From Agarilytica rhodophyticola (lineage in GTDB: Bacteria; Pseudomonadota; Gammaproteobacteria; Pseudomonadales; Cellvibrionaceae): a stretch of DNA of 64,000 bases. Below are positions 1 to 9,731 of this stretch, one piece after another. Location of the stretch: the NCBI RefSeq assembly GCF_002157225.2, contig NZ_CP020038.1, positions 5,300,501 through 5,364,500 of the forward strand, read 5' to 3'. Numbering within the stretch: position 1 is the stretch's first letter; each line of letters begins with the position of its first letter. The notes beneath the pieces were generated by a model. The model was not told the DNA's origin. It saw only the letters and a program-made list of their open reading frames with translations, and made no database searches. The position numbers and the translations under genes were made by a program.

Positions 1-255
1 TATCTCACTTCATCGGCACACGATTTCGCATTTAACTTGGTTGATCATTGCCAGCGCTGCATTATGATCACAGTTAACCCTGATACAGGGGAGTATTTGC
101 CCAAGGCTACACCGTTTAGATCTCTAACTGAACTCAATAGTATGCCCGACAACACCAAAGCGCCGGCTTATGGCGTCAATAGTACCTTAGATGGTATATC
201 CTCATGCCAGTTAGAGGTTGGGCAGAAGGTAGAGCTATTAACAAACAAGCCATAA
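1..255 (+). CDS. MOSC-domain protein, C-terminal fragment
   Basis: The reading frame is open from the first base of the window, so the gene begins upstream and only its last 84 codons are visible. The segment C-Q-R-C-I-M-I-T-V-N-P-D-T-G-E resembles the conserved C-terminal part of MOSC (molybdenum cofactor sulfurase C-terminal) proteins of the YcbX type, where a Cys in an RC motif is followed by a V(D/N)P(D/E)TGE stretch. Those proteins take part in molybdopterin-dependent or sulfur-transfer chemistry; some reduce N-hydroxylated bases. The rest of the protein, including any ferredoxin domain, cannot be seen. Its stop lies 72 bases before the ydiJ start on the same strand. Confidence 0.7.
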   Translation, partial: YLTSSAHDFAFNLVDHCQRCIMITVNPDTGEYLPKATPFRSLTELNSMPDNTKAPAYGVNSTLDGISSCQLEVGQKVELLTNKP

Positions 256-327
256 ATAGGACGCTTATTCATTGCAGTGGTTTACAATATTATGTAGATA
301 AACAACTCAAGCGCAGCACTACCGTTT

Positions 328-3300
328 ATGATTCCCGTATTAAAAAATTTGAACCCTGTTCAAACACATTATTTGAGCTTTCTAGAAGCGCTGAAAGCCT
401 CAGCATTCGCCGGCGACATCTGTCCTGACTACGCCAACCGAACAGTGTCGTCCACAGATAATTCCGTCTACCAAGTATTGCCACAAGGGGTTATTTATCC
501 TGCCAATGAGGATGATCTAGTGCTTTTGTGTCAGCTGGCAGATAAAGAAGAGTATCGTGACATTGTGCTATCTCCTCGTGGTGGCGGCACAGGCACTAAT
601 GGACAGTCTTTAACCGATGGCATTGTCGTTGACATATCCAAGCATATGAACACTATTTTGGAGGTTAATGCCGAACAGAAATGGGTGCGAGTACAAGGGG
701 GCGTGGTTAAAGACCAGCTTAACGCTGCTTTAAAAGAATATGGCTTGTTTTTCGCTCCAGAGCTGTCCACCAGCAACCGTGCCACCATAGGCGGGATGAT
801 TAATACAGATGCCTCCGGACAGGGCTCTTGCTTGTACGGTAAAACTCGAGATCATGTTATCGAACTAAAAAGTGTCTTGCTAGATGGCTCGGTTATTTCC
901 TCGCAAGCTATTGCCGATAGCGAACTTGAAGCCATCTGTGCGCAACAAGATAAAGTCGGCCTTATTCATCGTTTGGTGGATAATATCTATCGTGAAAATA
1001 AAGCCCTTATCGAGGAGGTTTTTCCGCCGCTTAATCGATGTTTAACAGGCTATGATCTAGCCCACATCCGAGATGAAAACGGTCGCTTTAACCTCAATAG
1101 CCTTATCTGTGGTAGCGAAGGCACGCTGGGTTTTGTAAGTGAAGCAAAACTAAACCTGTTAACCATTCCTTCCCACGCGGCAATCGTGATTGTCAAATAC
1201 ACGGATTTCGACGCGTCTTTAAGAGACGCAACACAATTAATGCAGGCAGCACCCACATCGATTGAGACAATTGACTCAAAAGTTTTAAATTTGGCCATGC
1301 AGGACTTCGTCTGGCACCAAGTAGAAGAGTTTTTTGACGATCAAGACAATGCCGAATTACAAGGCATTAATCTGGTTGAGTATACTGCCCACTCCGAGGA
1401 GGAATTAACCCAAGGCATCGAGCGTTTAAAATCTTTGCTCAGTAAAGAAGCAGATAGTAACCCCAAGCGCATGGGTTACTCTATTGCCGTAGGCCGTGAC
1501 TCAGTCAATAAAATTTGGGGCATGCGTAAACGTGCAGTGGGATTATTGGGCAATGTTGAAGGCGAAGCTCGGCCCATTCCATTTGTTGAAGATACCGCCG
1601 TACCACCAGAGCATCTGGCTGATTTTATTTTTGAATTCCGTGAAATACTAGACGCTTATGATCTGCAATATGGTATGTTTGGTCATGTGGACGCAGGAGT
1701 CTTACACGTGCGTCCTGCATTGGACATGAAGCAAAATCGCCATGAAGAAATTGCATGGGAAATATCAGATCGCGTAGCTGAACTTACCCGCCAATATCAT
1801 GGCCTACTATGGGGTGAGCACGGTAAAGGTGTACGCTCGGAATATGCACCGGATTTTTTTGGTGACCTCTACCCACAATTACAACGGATAAAGGCCTGCT
1901 TCGATCCGCATAATCAATTAAACCCTGGAAAAATCGCAACCCCATCGCAAGATATAACCTTACTTGGCATTGACCAGGTGCCGACAAGAGGCCAAAGTGA
2001 TAGAGAAATTCCGGTAAAAATATGGAATGAGTTTAGCGATGCCGTATATTGTAACGGCAATGGAGCCTGTTTTAATTGGAATACTCAAGATGCTATGTGT
2101 CCCTCCTGGAAAGCAACTCGTGAGCGTACACAGTCTCCTAAAGGGCGAGCATCTTTACTAAGAGAATGGCTGACCTCAATTAGCAAAACAACTCGTAATA
2201 AACAAAAAATAGAAAGTCTCAGCTTTTTAGTAGACGTCAATAATTTACCTGAAAAAATTCAAAGTTGGCGAGCGAAACGGCGAGGAGAATACGATTTTTC
2301 TCACGAAGTTTATCAGTCAATGGCAACCTGTTTGGCCTGTAAATCTTGTGCCGGACAATGCCCAATCAAAGTTAATGTGCCAGAGTTTAGGAGTCAATTT
2401 CTCGAACTTTATCACACACGCTACTTTCGTCCATTGAAAGACTATTTAGTCGGCGCTTTAGAATATCTCTTACCTTATTGTGCAAAAGTTCCATGGCTGT
2501 ATAACCCCATTATGAGTTTTGCTGCAACACGCTTTATATTGGATAAAGCCGTTGGCTTTGTCGATGGCCCGATGATAAACGCTAAGATGTTAGCGCCTCT
2601 TAAAATTGCAACTAAGGAAGTACTGGCGAACTTATCGGCCGAAGAAAAAGCCACAACTGTTGTTATTGTACAAGATGCGTTTACTTCTTACTTTGAAAGC
2701 TCACTGGTGTTTGATACATGCAAGCTATTAGAAAAACTCGGTTTTAAACCACTACTCGCCCCTTACTTACCCAATGGCAAGCCGCTGCATGTGCACGGAT
2801 TTCTCAGAGCCTTCACTAAAGCAGCTAAAAAAAATAGCCAACAGCTTAACGATATCGCCGCTCTCGGTGTTGCCATGGTGGGTATCGATCCATCGATGAC
2901 GCTAACATACCAAGGCGAGTATAAAAAGTATGTGGGAAGTCATGAAGCACCGTCCGTTCATTTACTACAGGATTGGATAATAAAACAAATCCCCAAGGCA
3001 TCAATCCCACACACCACAGCACGTAGTTTTAAACTTTTGCCTCACTGCACTGAAAGTAGTAACGCAGCTGCATCCGTTAAGAATTGGCAAAAAGTCTTTA
3101 ACGCTTTTGGTCACTCCTTAGAAATCTTAAATGTTGGATGCTGTGGTATGTCTGGAACCTTCGGCCATGAAAGTAAGAATAAGGAAACGTCACAAAAACT
3201 CTATAAAATGAGTTGGCAGAAGCCTGTCAAGCAATACTATGAATCCGACGAGTTAATTGCCACTGGATTTTCCTGTCGCAGCCAAGTAAAAAGGGAAGAG

Positions 3301-3351
3301 GCTAAGCACCTCTTACACCCTGTACAAGCGTTACTTAAATCGATAGATTAA
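328..3351 (+). CDS. ydiJ: YdiJ-type FAD-linked oxidoreductase with Fe-S domain
   Basis: The 1007-aa protein matches E. coli YdiJ (about 1018 aa) along its whole length as I remember that sequence. An N-terminal FAD-binding PCMH-type domain holds PRGGGTGTNG near residue 85 and ELSTSNRATIGG near residue 145. An FAD-oxidase C-terminal domain follows, with the flavin-site block FGHVDAGVLHVRP near residue 450. A ferredoxin-like segment with CLACKSCAGQCP near residue 670 and a CCG-type segment GCCGMSGTFGHE near residue 945 complete it. Family members oxidise D-2-hydroxyacids such as D-2-hydroxyglutarate; the substrate here is inferred. The last 21 bases overlap the 3' end of the convergent outer-membrane gene. 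Confidence 0.93.
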   Translation: MIPVLKNLNPVQTHYLSFLEALKASAFAGDICPDYANRTVSSTDNSVYQVLPQGVIYPANEDDLVLLCQLADKEEYRDIVLSPRGGGTGTNGQSLTDGIVVDISKHMNTILEVNAEQKWVRVQGGVVKDQLNAALKEYGLFFAPELSTSNRATIGGMINTDASGQGSCLYGKTRDHVIELKSVLLDGSVISSQAIADSELEAICAQQDKVGLIHRLVDNIYRENKALIEEVFPPLNRCLTGYDLAHIRDENGRFNLNSLICGSEGTLGFVSEAKLNLLTIPSHAAIVIVKYTDFDASLRDATQLMQAAPTSIETIDSKVLNLAMQDFVWHQVEEFFDDQDNAELQGINLVEYTAHSEEELTQGIERLKSLLSKEADSNPKRMGYSIAVGRDSVNKIWGMRKRAVGLLGNVEGEARPIPFVEDTAVPPEHLADFIFEFREILDAYDLQYGMFGHVDAGVLHVRPALDMKQNRHEEIAWEISDRVAELTRQYHGLLWGEHGKGVRSEYAPDFFGDLYPQLQRIKACFDPHNQLNPGKIATPSQDITLLGIDQVPTRGQSDREIPVKIWNEFSDAVYCNGNGACFNWNTQDAMCPSWKATRERTQSPKGRASLLREWLTSISKTTRNKQKIESLSFLVDVNNLPEKIQSWRAKRRGEYDFSHEVYQSMATCLACKSCAGQCPIKVNVPEFRSQFLELYHTRYFRPLKDYLVGALEYLLPYCAKVPWLYNPIMSFAATRFILDKAVGFVDGPMINAKMLAPLKIATKEVLANLSAEEKATTVVIVQDAFTSYFESSLVFDTCKLLEKLGFKPLLAPYLPNGKPLHVHGFLRAFTKAAKKNSQQLNDIAALGVAMVGIDPSMTLTYQGEYKKYVGSHEAPSVHLLQDWIIKQIPKASIPHTTARSFKLLPHCTESSNAAASVKNWQKVFNAFGHSLEILNVGCCGMSGTFGHESKNKETSQKLYKMSWQKPVKQYYESDELIATGFSCRSQVKREEAKHLLHPVQALLKSID

Positions 3352-3885
3352 TTTTATGCCAGTGTTGAAGCCATCGACTATGTCATCGCCTTGGGGAGAA
3401 TCAAAGGCAAGGTCTTGAAAGTATTTAACATCAACAGCAAGGCCTAAGCGATTATCGAAAATTTCATACCTTAGATTAAAGCCGCCATAATAACCATTGG
3501 CAGCTTTGCGCCAATCATACTGAGCCGCTCCGGCATAGAGTTCATAACTGATATTTCTCCCCATATTCCTCAAATAATTGAGCGGGCGAAAACCGATAAG
3601 GCGGCCACTGCCAGGCAGGTCGTCTCGACCAATGGGTCCGATGTACTCAACCACCCCACCCCAGGCAGACTTTTCGTTTGACTGTCGGTAAGCACCTATA
3701 GCAATGTTAATAGCATTACTATTGTCTTCAAATGCAGGTCCTCGCTTTTGCGTAATATCTAAAGCCATGCGGCTCACACCCACCGACGCTTCGTAAAATG
3801 TCTCCGCTCTTACCACGGAAATAATACACATCAGACATAGCAAAAAAATGAATCTAGTTTTATTTAACATACCACGGTTCTTCAT
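3331..3885 (-). CDS. Small outer-membrane beta-barrel protein
   Basis: The 184-aa product starts with a basic stretch and a hydrophobic signal sequence ending near VVRAE (about residue 27). The rest alternates polar and aromatic residues in short amphipathic strands (for example YELYAGAAQYDW, GGFNLRYEIF, TGIKLIYRF), as expected for an 8-stranded outer-membrane barrel of the size of OmpW or PagL proteins. I cannot assign an enzyme activity and see no clear PagL His-Ser pair. It lies 6 bases downstream of the Wzi-like gene on the same strand, so the two are probably co-transcribed. An alternative start is the Met at residue 6. Its 3' end overlaps ydiJ tail to tail by 21 bases. Confidence 0.6.
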   Translation of the reverse strand: MKNRGMLNKTRFIFLLCLMCIISVVRAETFYEASVGVSRMALDITQKRGPAFEDNSNAINIAIGAYRQSNEKSAWGGVVEYIGPIGRDDLPGSGRLIGFRPLNYLRNMGRNISYELYAGAAQYDWRKAANGYYGGFNLRYEIFDNRLGLAVDVKYFQDLAFDSPQGDDIVDGFNTGIKLIYRFK

Positions 3886-3891
3886 TCCTGC

Positions 3892-5352
3892 TTACCACTC
3901 CAACGACAACTTAAATTGTGCAAAATCTTCTCCAAAATTATCTTTTCCTGTATAAGCGCCGAAAGTTAGTACATGAGTACCTACAGGAATTGAGTAATCT
4001 ACTTCCAATTCCCAACCTTGCTGATACTCAAAATTAGCCGTATCTTCATGGTCGGAAACTCGCACCAGCGCAGAAATAATATGATCAAAGGAAGTTTGCC
4101 ACTGAGTTTTAATAAAATGACTATTACCTTCAGTTGTTTCGCCTGCAAGAGCTCCCAAACGCTGTCCTTGTAGTGCCCAGTTGCCTAGCACAAATCCATC
4201 ATTGGCATAGCCTTCGCGATAAACATTATTGACATACCATGCATCCTGCCAGTCGGAGTATTCGTACACGAGACTTAAGTTTTCTGAAAAAAAGTAAGGG
4301 AAGTTCAGGCCTACGGTAAGCGCAGTATTACCCAGTTGATAGCTTTTATTATTGGAAGTATCTTCACCCGCAATTTCTACTGCAAAGGAAAAGGGAAGAC
4401 GTCCATCAAAGTTAATTTTACTGGAAAGCGCAGCAATTTGATTACCAGACTCTGAATCAACTGAGGCATCATTATCTGCTGCGCGCGGATCAAAAAATGC
4501 TTTAACCACAGTGGTCGCATCCAAAGGTCTTTCACCACCGGCAAACTGGAGAATTCGAGTGGCACTAAAAGACCACCATGGTGTCGGTTGAAAGCCTAAA
4601 TGAAAGCCTGCAATTAAAGGTTTATCCGTATCACTAAACTCATTGTTAAATAACACCGGCTGGCGAGACATTTCAGCGAGAAAGATTTGGTAATTCCAGC
4701 GAATATCAAAAAACTCAATGGGTAAATTATTACTCAGTGATATTGAAGGCATACTCTCAGCGTGTGTGCTAAGCAATTGAGAAGTACTCTGGAAAGGAGA
4801 CAACCAATAATCTTTATAACCAATATCTAATTGCGCCCAATCAACACCTATAGAAATTATACTGCCAGCAGGCTGATAATTATTTTGATCATTATCCGAT
4901 CCACTATATCCTGTAATGTGGGTGCCACCATAAATAGCAAACCAGTCTGCCACCTGCCACTGCCCTCTTAAACTAATATTCGCCAGGGAATCCGTATCGT
5001 TACCGCGCTCATTTGGCAGTGGATGTACTTGATCAGAATAACGTAGTTCTGCTTTGGCATGAGTTAATGAAAAACGATGGGTATAAGGCTTTAACGAATT
5101 GTTTAAACGATGGTACAAATGAGGGTGGCTTTCCCTAACACGCTCAAGATAATGAAAAATTGTGGCTAAGCTATAAGGGCGTGTTAGATTAGGAATTCCG
5201 GCAACGACAGCTAAGCGCTCTACTTCATTTTCAATAAGAGGGGAAAGCTTTTCCGATAAATAAGGGGAAACACCACTACTGTAAGCTTCATGTGAAAATG
5301 AACAAAAAAGTAATGCAATCCAGCAACTTGTACGCTTCCAATAAAATGACAT
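3892..5352 (-). CDS. Wzi-family capsule assembly outer-membrane protein
   Basis: The product belongs to the Wzi family, outer-membrane beta-barrel lectins of about 480 aa that hold capsular or exopolysaccharide at the cell surface. I place the start at the internal ATG giving 486 aa. It opens with a basic and hydrophobic signal peptide (MSFYWKRTSC, then ending near HEAYS), and the length then fits the family; the longer open frame to 5511 adds 53 residues with no signal character. After an N-terminal helical part there are many aromatic-rich strands, for example IGVDWAQLDIGYKDYW and IEFFDIRWNYQIF, a family-typical section, and the protein ends in FKLSLEW. The neighbouring glycosyltransferases support a role in surface glycan display. 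Confidence 0.82.
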   Translation of the reverse strand: MSFYWKRTSCWIALLFCSFSHEAYSSGVSPYLSEKLSPLIENEVERLAVVAGIPNLTRPYSLATIFHYLERVRESHPHLYHRLNNSLKPYTHRFSLTHAKAELRYSDQVHPLPNERGNDTDSLANISLRGQWQVADWFAIYGGTHITGYSGSDNDQNNYQPAGSIISIGVDWAQLDIGYKDYWLSPFQSTSQLLSTHAESMPSISLSNNLPIEFFDIRWNYQIFLAEMSRQPVLFNNEFSDTDKPLIAGFHLGFQPTPWWSFSATRILQFAGGERPLDATTVVKAFFDPRAADNDASVDSESGNQIAALSSKINFDGRLPFSFAVEIAGEDTSNNKSYQLGNTALTVGLNFPYFFSENLSLVYEYSDWQDAWYVNNVYREGYANDGFVLGNWALQGQRLGALAGETTEGNSHFIKTQWQTSFDHIISALVRVSDHEDTANFEYQQGWELEVDYSIPVGTHVLTFGAYTGKDNFGEDFAQFKLSLEW

Positions 5353-5769
5353 AAGATTTTTGTAAAGATATGTAGAACAATAGAGTTTAATAATACCTAG
5401 TATACTAACTTTGTTTTGAAGTTGCAGTAACCTATTCTCAGGATAGTGAGGTATTGATACATATTCAGGCATTATCGCAGAGTTGACATTAGTGTAGATG
5501 TAGACTGCCACTGTGTTACAAATGCGAACAAGCTAACACTGAACATTTTGATACACTTATATGACGCCAAAGGTCACAGTTACCCAAACAAAACATGGTG
5601 CACACAACATTAGTTCGCTATGATACAGGCTTTTTATGCAGGGCCAGGGTATTTAGTTAAGTAAGTCATTAATTTCCAGCATGATGAAACGCTATTTTGA
5701 CCTAGGCGCATTCGCAGTACATCTCTTTGGGTGTAAGTTAATCAAGATTGCAGAAGTTAGTGAATTCTT

Positions 5770-6813
5770 ATGGTGTTAAAAATCCTCTTTGTTCCCGTAT
5801 CTTCGCCTAAGGGAATTGGTGAATATATGAGATCTATGTGTTTAGCAGAGGAAATAAAACAGCGCCATCCTGATGCAGATATACGCTTTATACTTAACGA
5901 ACAAACTGAATACCACAAAACCTGTCCGTTCCCCGTAAAGCTAACGCCTCGCTCGCCTACATTGCATACAAAACTTGTCAACCAGTACATCTCTGAATTC
6001 AATCCACAACTGGTCTTATTCGATGCCTCAGGGCGGGTTGGTCAACTGCGTCACTGTAAGAAACTGGGAATCAAAACTATTTTCATATGCCCACGTGGAA
6101 AAAAGCTCTCAAAGGGCCTAGCTCTGCGGCGGCTACAATATACGGATAGAATCTGGCTTGTGCAGCCGCAATTTGCGCTACAGAAACTTAGTATATGGGC
6201 AAAATTTAAACTCAACATATTAAATAGAGAGCCGCCACTAGCTGTCGGCCCTATATTTGCCAAACCTGATAAGCAACTCGCTGCACAACTGCACAAAAAG
6301 TATCAGGTGACCTCAAATAAGTACATTGTTGTTAGTTCAGGTAGCGGTGGGCACTATGTCAACAATCGTCTAGTGACTGACATCTTCGCAGATGCAGCGA
6401 TTAACATCGCGAAACAGTGTGATCTGAAAGTTATTGTTGTTTATGGTTTAAACGCCAGCGCAGAACATCGCAATGACCCTGCAATTATAGAGATTCCTCA
6501 CCTTGACCCTACCGAATTCAATTCTTTACTGCAACAAGCCCATGCCGCATTGCTCGCTGGCGGCAGCTCGCTACTGCAGTCACTCACCTATCATTTAAAG
6601 GTGGTGGCGGCACCAATAACAGAAGAACAGCAGGGCCGTGTTTCCTTGTGCGCATCCCTAAATTTGTTGGCACAAAGCGATATGGATGCCTCTTCAATGG
6701 CAGAAAAAATGCTGACAATTATCGCTCAGGATCACAATTTTTCATCACAACATGTTGAGAACGGCTTAAATAAAGCCATCGATGATCTCGATGCACTCAT
6801 ACAAGCCCAATAG
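5770..6813 (+). CDS. GT-B fold glycosyltransferase (MurG/GT28-like)
   Basis: The 347-aa protein opens with a Rossmann-type start, ILFVPVSSPKGIGEYMRS, where the glycine-bearing loop is followed by a helix as in GT-B enzymes. Its C-terminal half carries VVSSGSGGHY near residue 190 and AALLAGGSSLLQSLTYH near residue 265. The latter resembles the nucleotide-sugar binding region of MurG and related GT28 enzymes, in which a G-G-x-S-S/T loop binds the diphosphate. There is no signal peptide, so it acts at the cytoplasmic face. It is followed after 18 bases by a GT4 gene on the same strand, so the two probably act on the same glycan. Donor and acceptor are unknown. The Shine-Dalgarno sequence is weak. 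Confidence 0.68.
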   Translation: MVLKILFVPVSSPKGIGEYMRSMCLAEEIKQRHPDADIRFILNEQTEYHKTCPFPVKLTPRSPTLHTKLVNQYISEFNPQLVLFDASGRVGQLRHCKKLGIKTIFICPRGKKLSKGLALRRLQYTDRIWLVQPQFALQKLSIWAKFKLNILNREPPLAVGPIFAKPDKQLAAQLHKKYQVTSNKYIVVSSGSGGHYVNNRLVTDIFADAAINIAKQCDLKVIVVYGLNASAEHRNDPAIIEIPHLDPTEFNSLLQQAHAALLAGGSSLLQSLTYHLKVVAAPITEEQQGRVSLCASLNLLAQSDMDASSMAEKMLTIIAQDHNFSSQHVENGLNKAIDDLDALIQAQ

Positions 6814-6831
6814 TATACTTAGTGTTTTCCG

Positions 6832-7911
6832 ATGAGCTTGCTACGTATTGCGATTATTATTGATACCTTAAATGGCGGTGGCGCTGAGAAAGTATGCTTG
6901 ACGCTGGCCAAAGCAATACAGAATGAAGGCGCTTTTGTTCAACTCATTGTTTTAAAAAATAAACGTGACTACGCATTACCTGAGGACATTAATGTTCACT
7001 TTTTATCTGAACAAAGCGATCTAAAACTATACAAAACCAAAATTCAGCAAGCACTGGCCAACTCACTACAATGCTACATTGATGGTGTTGGCAGTTTCGA
7101 TTTATATCTTTCAAACCTGGATGATTGCCATCAAATTGTCAGTATTCTGAACCCTCCGAATACCTATTATGTTATTCATAACTCTATAGAACAAACACTC
7201 AAACGTTTAATTAAACTAGGGCCCTTCAAATATTTTAGAAAAAAGAAGGCACTCGGATGCCTGCATGGAAAAAATCTTATTACAGTGTCAAAGGGGCTTG
7301 AAGAAGAGCTTCGTACAAGTCGACGCATTCAGGCTAATTCACTGCAGACAATATACAACCCTCTTGATTTAGCAGAAATCCAAACACTTGCTCTAGCACC
7401 TGACAGCGATATTCCTGAACAACCTTACATCATTCATATTGGCCGCTTTGCTAAGCAAAAACGCCATGATGTATTGTTCAAAACATTACAAACCTGGCAA
7501 TCTCCGCCATGCACTTTACTATTAACGAAACCGAGTAATAAACTTGAGCGAGTAGTAAAGCGCTACCAAGTTAGCCAATATATTCGCGTTTTGGGCTTTA
7601 AACAAAACCCTTATGCCCTTATTCGCAATGCAAAGGCCCTAGTTTTATGTTCAGACTTTGAAGGTTTTGGCGTTGTGCTCGCCGAAGCACTTGCATGCCA
7701 AACACCTGTAGTCAGTACCGACTGCCCACATGGACCAAGTGAATTATTAAGCGGTTCGCTAAGTAAATATCTGGTACCATGTAATTCACCCGAAGCGCTA
7801 AAAATGGCACTAATAAAAGCAATGGATAATCCTGAAGAATTTGAAAATGCTACTGTACTACCAAAGCTTGATATGCAAAATATAGCCAAGCAATACCTTG
7901 CTCTAGTTTAA
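6832..7911 (+). CDS. Glycosyltransferase family 4
   Basis: The 359-aa product has the GT4 layout. The N-terminal acceptor domain begins IIIDTLNGGGAEKVCLTLA, the usual GG-AE loop. The C-terminal domain begins PYIIHIGRFAKQKRHD and ends with LCSDFEGFGVVLAEALACQ, the E-x7-E region that binds the nucleotide sugar, followed by PVVSTDCPHGPSELL. It is paralogous to the GT4 encoded at 10.8-11.9 kb; both share the STDCP-GP-E-LSG block. It follows the GT-B gene by 18 bases and converges on a GT2 gene with only 6 bases between stops. It most likely adds a hexose to LPS core or a capsule unit; the linkage cannot be told from sequence. Confidence 0.88.
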   Translation: MSLLRIAIIIDTLNGGGAEKVCLTLAKAIQNEGAFVQLIVLKNKRDYALPEDINVHFLSEQSDLKLYKTKIQQALANSLQCYIDGVGSFDLYLSNLDDCHQIVSILNPPNTYYVIHNSIEQTLKRLIKLGPFKYFRKKKALGCLHGKNLITVSKGLEEELRTSRRIQANSLQTIYNPLDLAEIQTLALAPDSDIPEQPYIIHIGRFAKQKRHDVLFKTLQTWQSPPCTLLLTKPSNKLERVVKRYQVSQYIRVLGFKQNPYALIRNAKALVLCSDFEGFGVVLAEALACQTPVVSTDCPHGPSELLSGSLSKYLVPCNSPEALKMALIKAMDNPEEFENATVLPKLDMQNIAKQYLALV

Positions 7912-7917
7912 CCACGA

Positions 7918-8694
7918 TTAACGCTTGCTATCTTTTTCTTCTTTCTCAAGGTATTCCAACTCATACAACTTAGCCTCTTTTAAGAAGGCATACATCGCTT
8001 CAATATAAGCTTGGATAAAGCCCCGAGTACCTGATAGAAAAAGCTTACGTAATAAGAAGCACTTCAAAAAAATAAGAGGAAAAACTAGCAACAACTTAAG
8101 ACGCGAAGCGCGTTTACCTTTTTTAAACTTGTCCTGCGCACCAAGTGATGAATACTTATTTTGCTTATCCATTAAGGTTGCAGCATCGCAGTAGCCATAA
8201 TGAATAATATGATTTTTAATTTTAAGAACGCGCCCGCGACTAATCACATTTTCATGCACAGTTTTATCTGTTGGGTAACTGGCCTTAGATTTTTTAAAAA
8301 CACGAATAATTGAGCGCTTGCGGGATAAATGATGCATCGGCGCCGACATAAAAACATCTTCAAAAGGCAGGCGAATCAGGTCACATTGATCATTTTCAAC
8401 TAAGCCCTGTATCTCCGCCAAAGCACCTGCAGTGACAACTTCATCACCATCTAGATTAAAACACCACTCGTTACGACATTGCTCAAGGGCGAAGGCCTTC
8501 TGCTTGGCAAATCCCATCCATTCTTGATGAATGACCTTTGCACCAAGCCGCTGACATATATCTACCGTACCATCTGAAGAGCCCGAATCAACAACAACAA
8601 TCTCGTCCACGCCGGCAACACTGCGAATTGCCGCCTCGATTGTCTGAGCTTCATTTAAGGTTACGAAAAATACACTAATCTTCACTTTTGCCAA
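7918..8694 (-). CDS. Glycosyltransferase family 2, WaaE/KdtX-like
   Basis: The 258-aa protein has the GT-A start of GT2 enzymes: ISVFFVTLNEAQTIEA, then VDEIVVVDSGSSDGT near residue 30 and CFNLDGDEVVT near residue 80, whose D-x-D binds metal and nucleotide sugar. Length and layout match the WaaE/KdtX subgroup, which adds the first glucose to the LPS inner core in some enterics. A basic patch with hydrophobic residues (LLLVFPLIFLKCFLLRK) near residue 205 would hold it to the membrane, and the tail is charged. It is paralogous to the next gene upstream on this strand (8891-9664), from which 196 bases separate it. Confidence 0.88.
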   Translation of the reverse strand: MAKVKISVFFVTLNEAQTIEAAIRSVAGVDEIVVVDSGSSDGTVDICQRLGAKVIHQEWMGFAKQKAFALEQCRNEWCFNLDGDEVVTAGALAEIQGLVENDQCDLIRLPFEDVFMSAPMHHLSRKRSIIRVFKKSKASYPTDKTVHENVISRGRVLKIKNHIIHYGYCDAATLMDKQNKYSSLGAQDKFKKGKRASRLKLLLVFPLIFLKCFLLRKLFLSGTRGFIQAYIEAMYAFLKEAKLYELEYLEKEEKDSKR

Positions 8695-8890
8695 GCGTGC
8701 CTCTCTTTGTTAGCCTACAGGTAGCAGTTCGATCAAGCTGCTTAGGCTCCTAGGGCGTTATAGCTCAATATTTAAACAAAACTAACTTCTTAGAAATACG
8801 GAGCATCACTTAATATTGCTATGATACAGAATATTGTTTCTCATGGCTTGCTATTCAATTCAAAACTCAATGTAAAAAGCGCGCCTTCAA

Positions 8891-9664
8891 TTACTTTGCA
8901 TCGGAATCCTTATTTTGTAGAGCCACCAACGCAGCGTATTTATGGAATGCATACTGACCAAGGATAACGGCCATAAGAAATCCTCTCCAACCATCTAAAA
9001 ACCCTAACCTAAGGATGTATTGCTGCAAGAAATCCAGAAAAAAACGTATTACGGCCATTTTTATCGAGCTGCGCTTGCCAGCATCAAATTTTTGCTGTGC
9101 TAACAAACAAGCATACTTCAGGTGCTTTTCTTGCACATGTTGGTAACTTCGCCAACTAAAGTGCAATAGAGGTGCTTTCAAAGTCAAAGCCACTTCATTT
9201 GGAATCAGTAAGGTCTCGTGCACCTGCCGATCTTTAAAAGCCACACCTTCACGTTTAAATAACTTCCCCTGAGGGGATGAATAACGACCAAAACGCAAAG
9301 CCTTACCAAAAAGAAAGGTTCGCCAAGGAATTTGTATTAGATTTGCATTGAGATGAGGTTGAGACAAAGTTTTATCAATTTCGTCACGTAACTCTTCGGT
9401 CATACGCTCATCAGCATCGATATTAAGAACCCAATCGTAACGACATTTAGCCAAAGCTCGATTTCTCTGTGGGCCAAAGCCTGGCCAATCTGTTTGATAA
9501 ACCTCTTGTGTATACCGTTGCGCAATCTCTACTGTGCCATCGGTACTTCCCGAGTCCAAGATAATAAGCTGGTCGACCCAGCCTGCAAGGCTTTGCAGAC
9601 AGGGTTCTATCCTATCAGCCTCGTTACAAACGATAATAAAGCAAGATAATTTTTGTCTTTCCAT
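8891..9664 (-). CDS. Glycosyltransferase family 2, WaaE/KdtX-like
   Basis: The 257-aa product is a second WaaE/KdtX-type GT2 enzyme, similar to its downstream neighbour: LSCFIIVCNEADRIEPCL at the N terminus, LIILDSGSTDGTVEIAQ near residue 33 and WVLNIDADERMT near residue 78, with the D-x-D of the GT-A fold. The block FGPQRNRALAKCRYDW corresponds to FAKQKAFALEQCRNEW in the paralogue. A membrane-associated segment (IRFFLDFLQQYILRLGFLDGWRGF) is typical of the subgroup. Two tandem paralogues suggest two successive sugar additions to the LPS core or to a similar oligosaccharide; specificity is not predictable from sequence. Confidence 0.88.
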   Translation of the reverse strand: MERQKLSCFIIVCNEADRIEPCLQSLAGWVDQLIILDSGSTDGTVEIAQRYTQEVYQTDWPGFGPQRNRALAKCRYDWVLNIDADERMTEELRDEIDKTLSQPHLNANLIQIPWRTFLFGKALRFGRYSSPQGKLFKREGVAFKDRQVHETLLIPNEVALTLKAPLLHFSWRSYQHVQEKHLKYACLLAQQKFDAGKRSSIKMAVIRFFLDFLQQYILRLGFLDGWRGFLMAVILGQYAFHKYAALVALQNKDSDAK

Positions 9665-9731
9665 TACTTATCTCAGTAGCTAACAACACAATTGCAAAAG
9701 GGCCATTTTTTTGGAACAGGCATCATAGGAA

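Noticed and set aside
204-428. 74-codon frame between the MOSC fragment and ydiJ
   Set aside because: Overlaps the ends of both real genes in another frame and has no conserved features.
8712-8748. Stem-like AGCC...AGCAG...CTGCT...GGCT between the two GT2 genes, with GTTCGATC inside
   Set aside because: Checked as a possible tRNA T-arm; no acceptor stem or anticodon arm fits, so no RNA gene is called.
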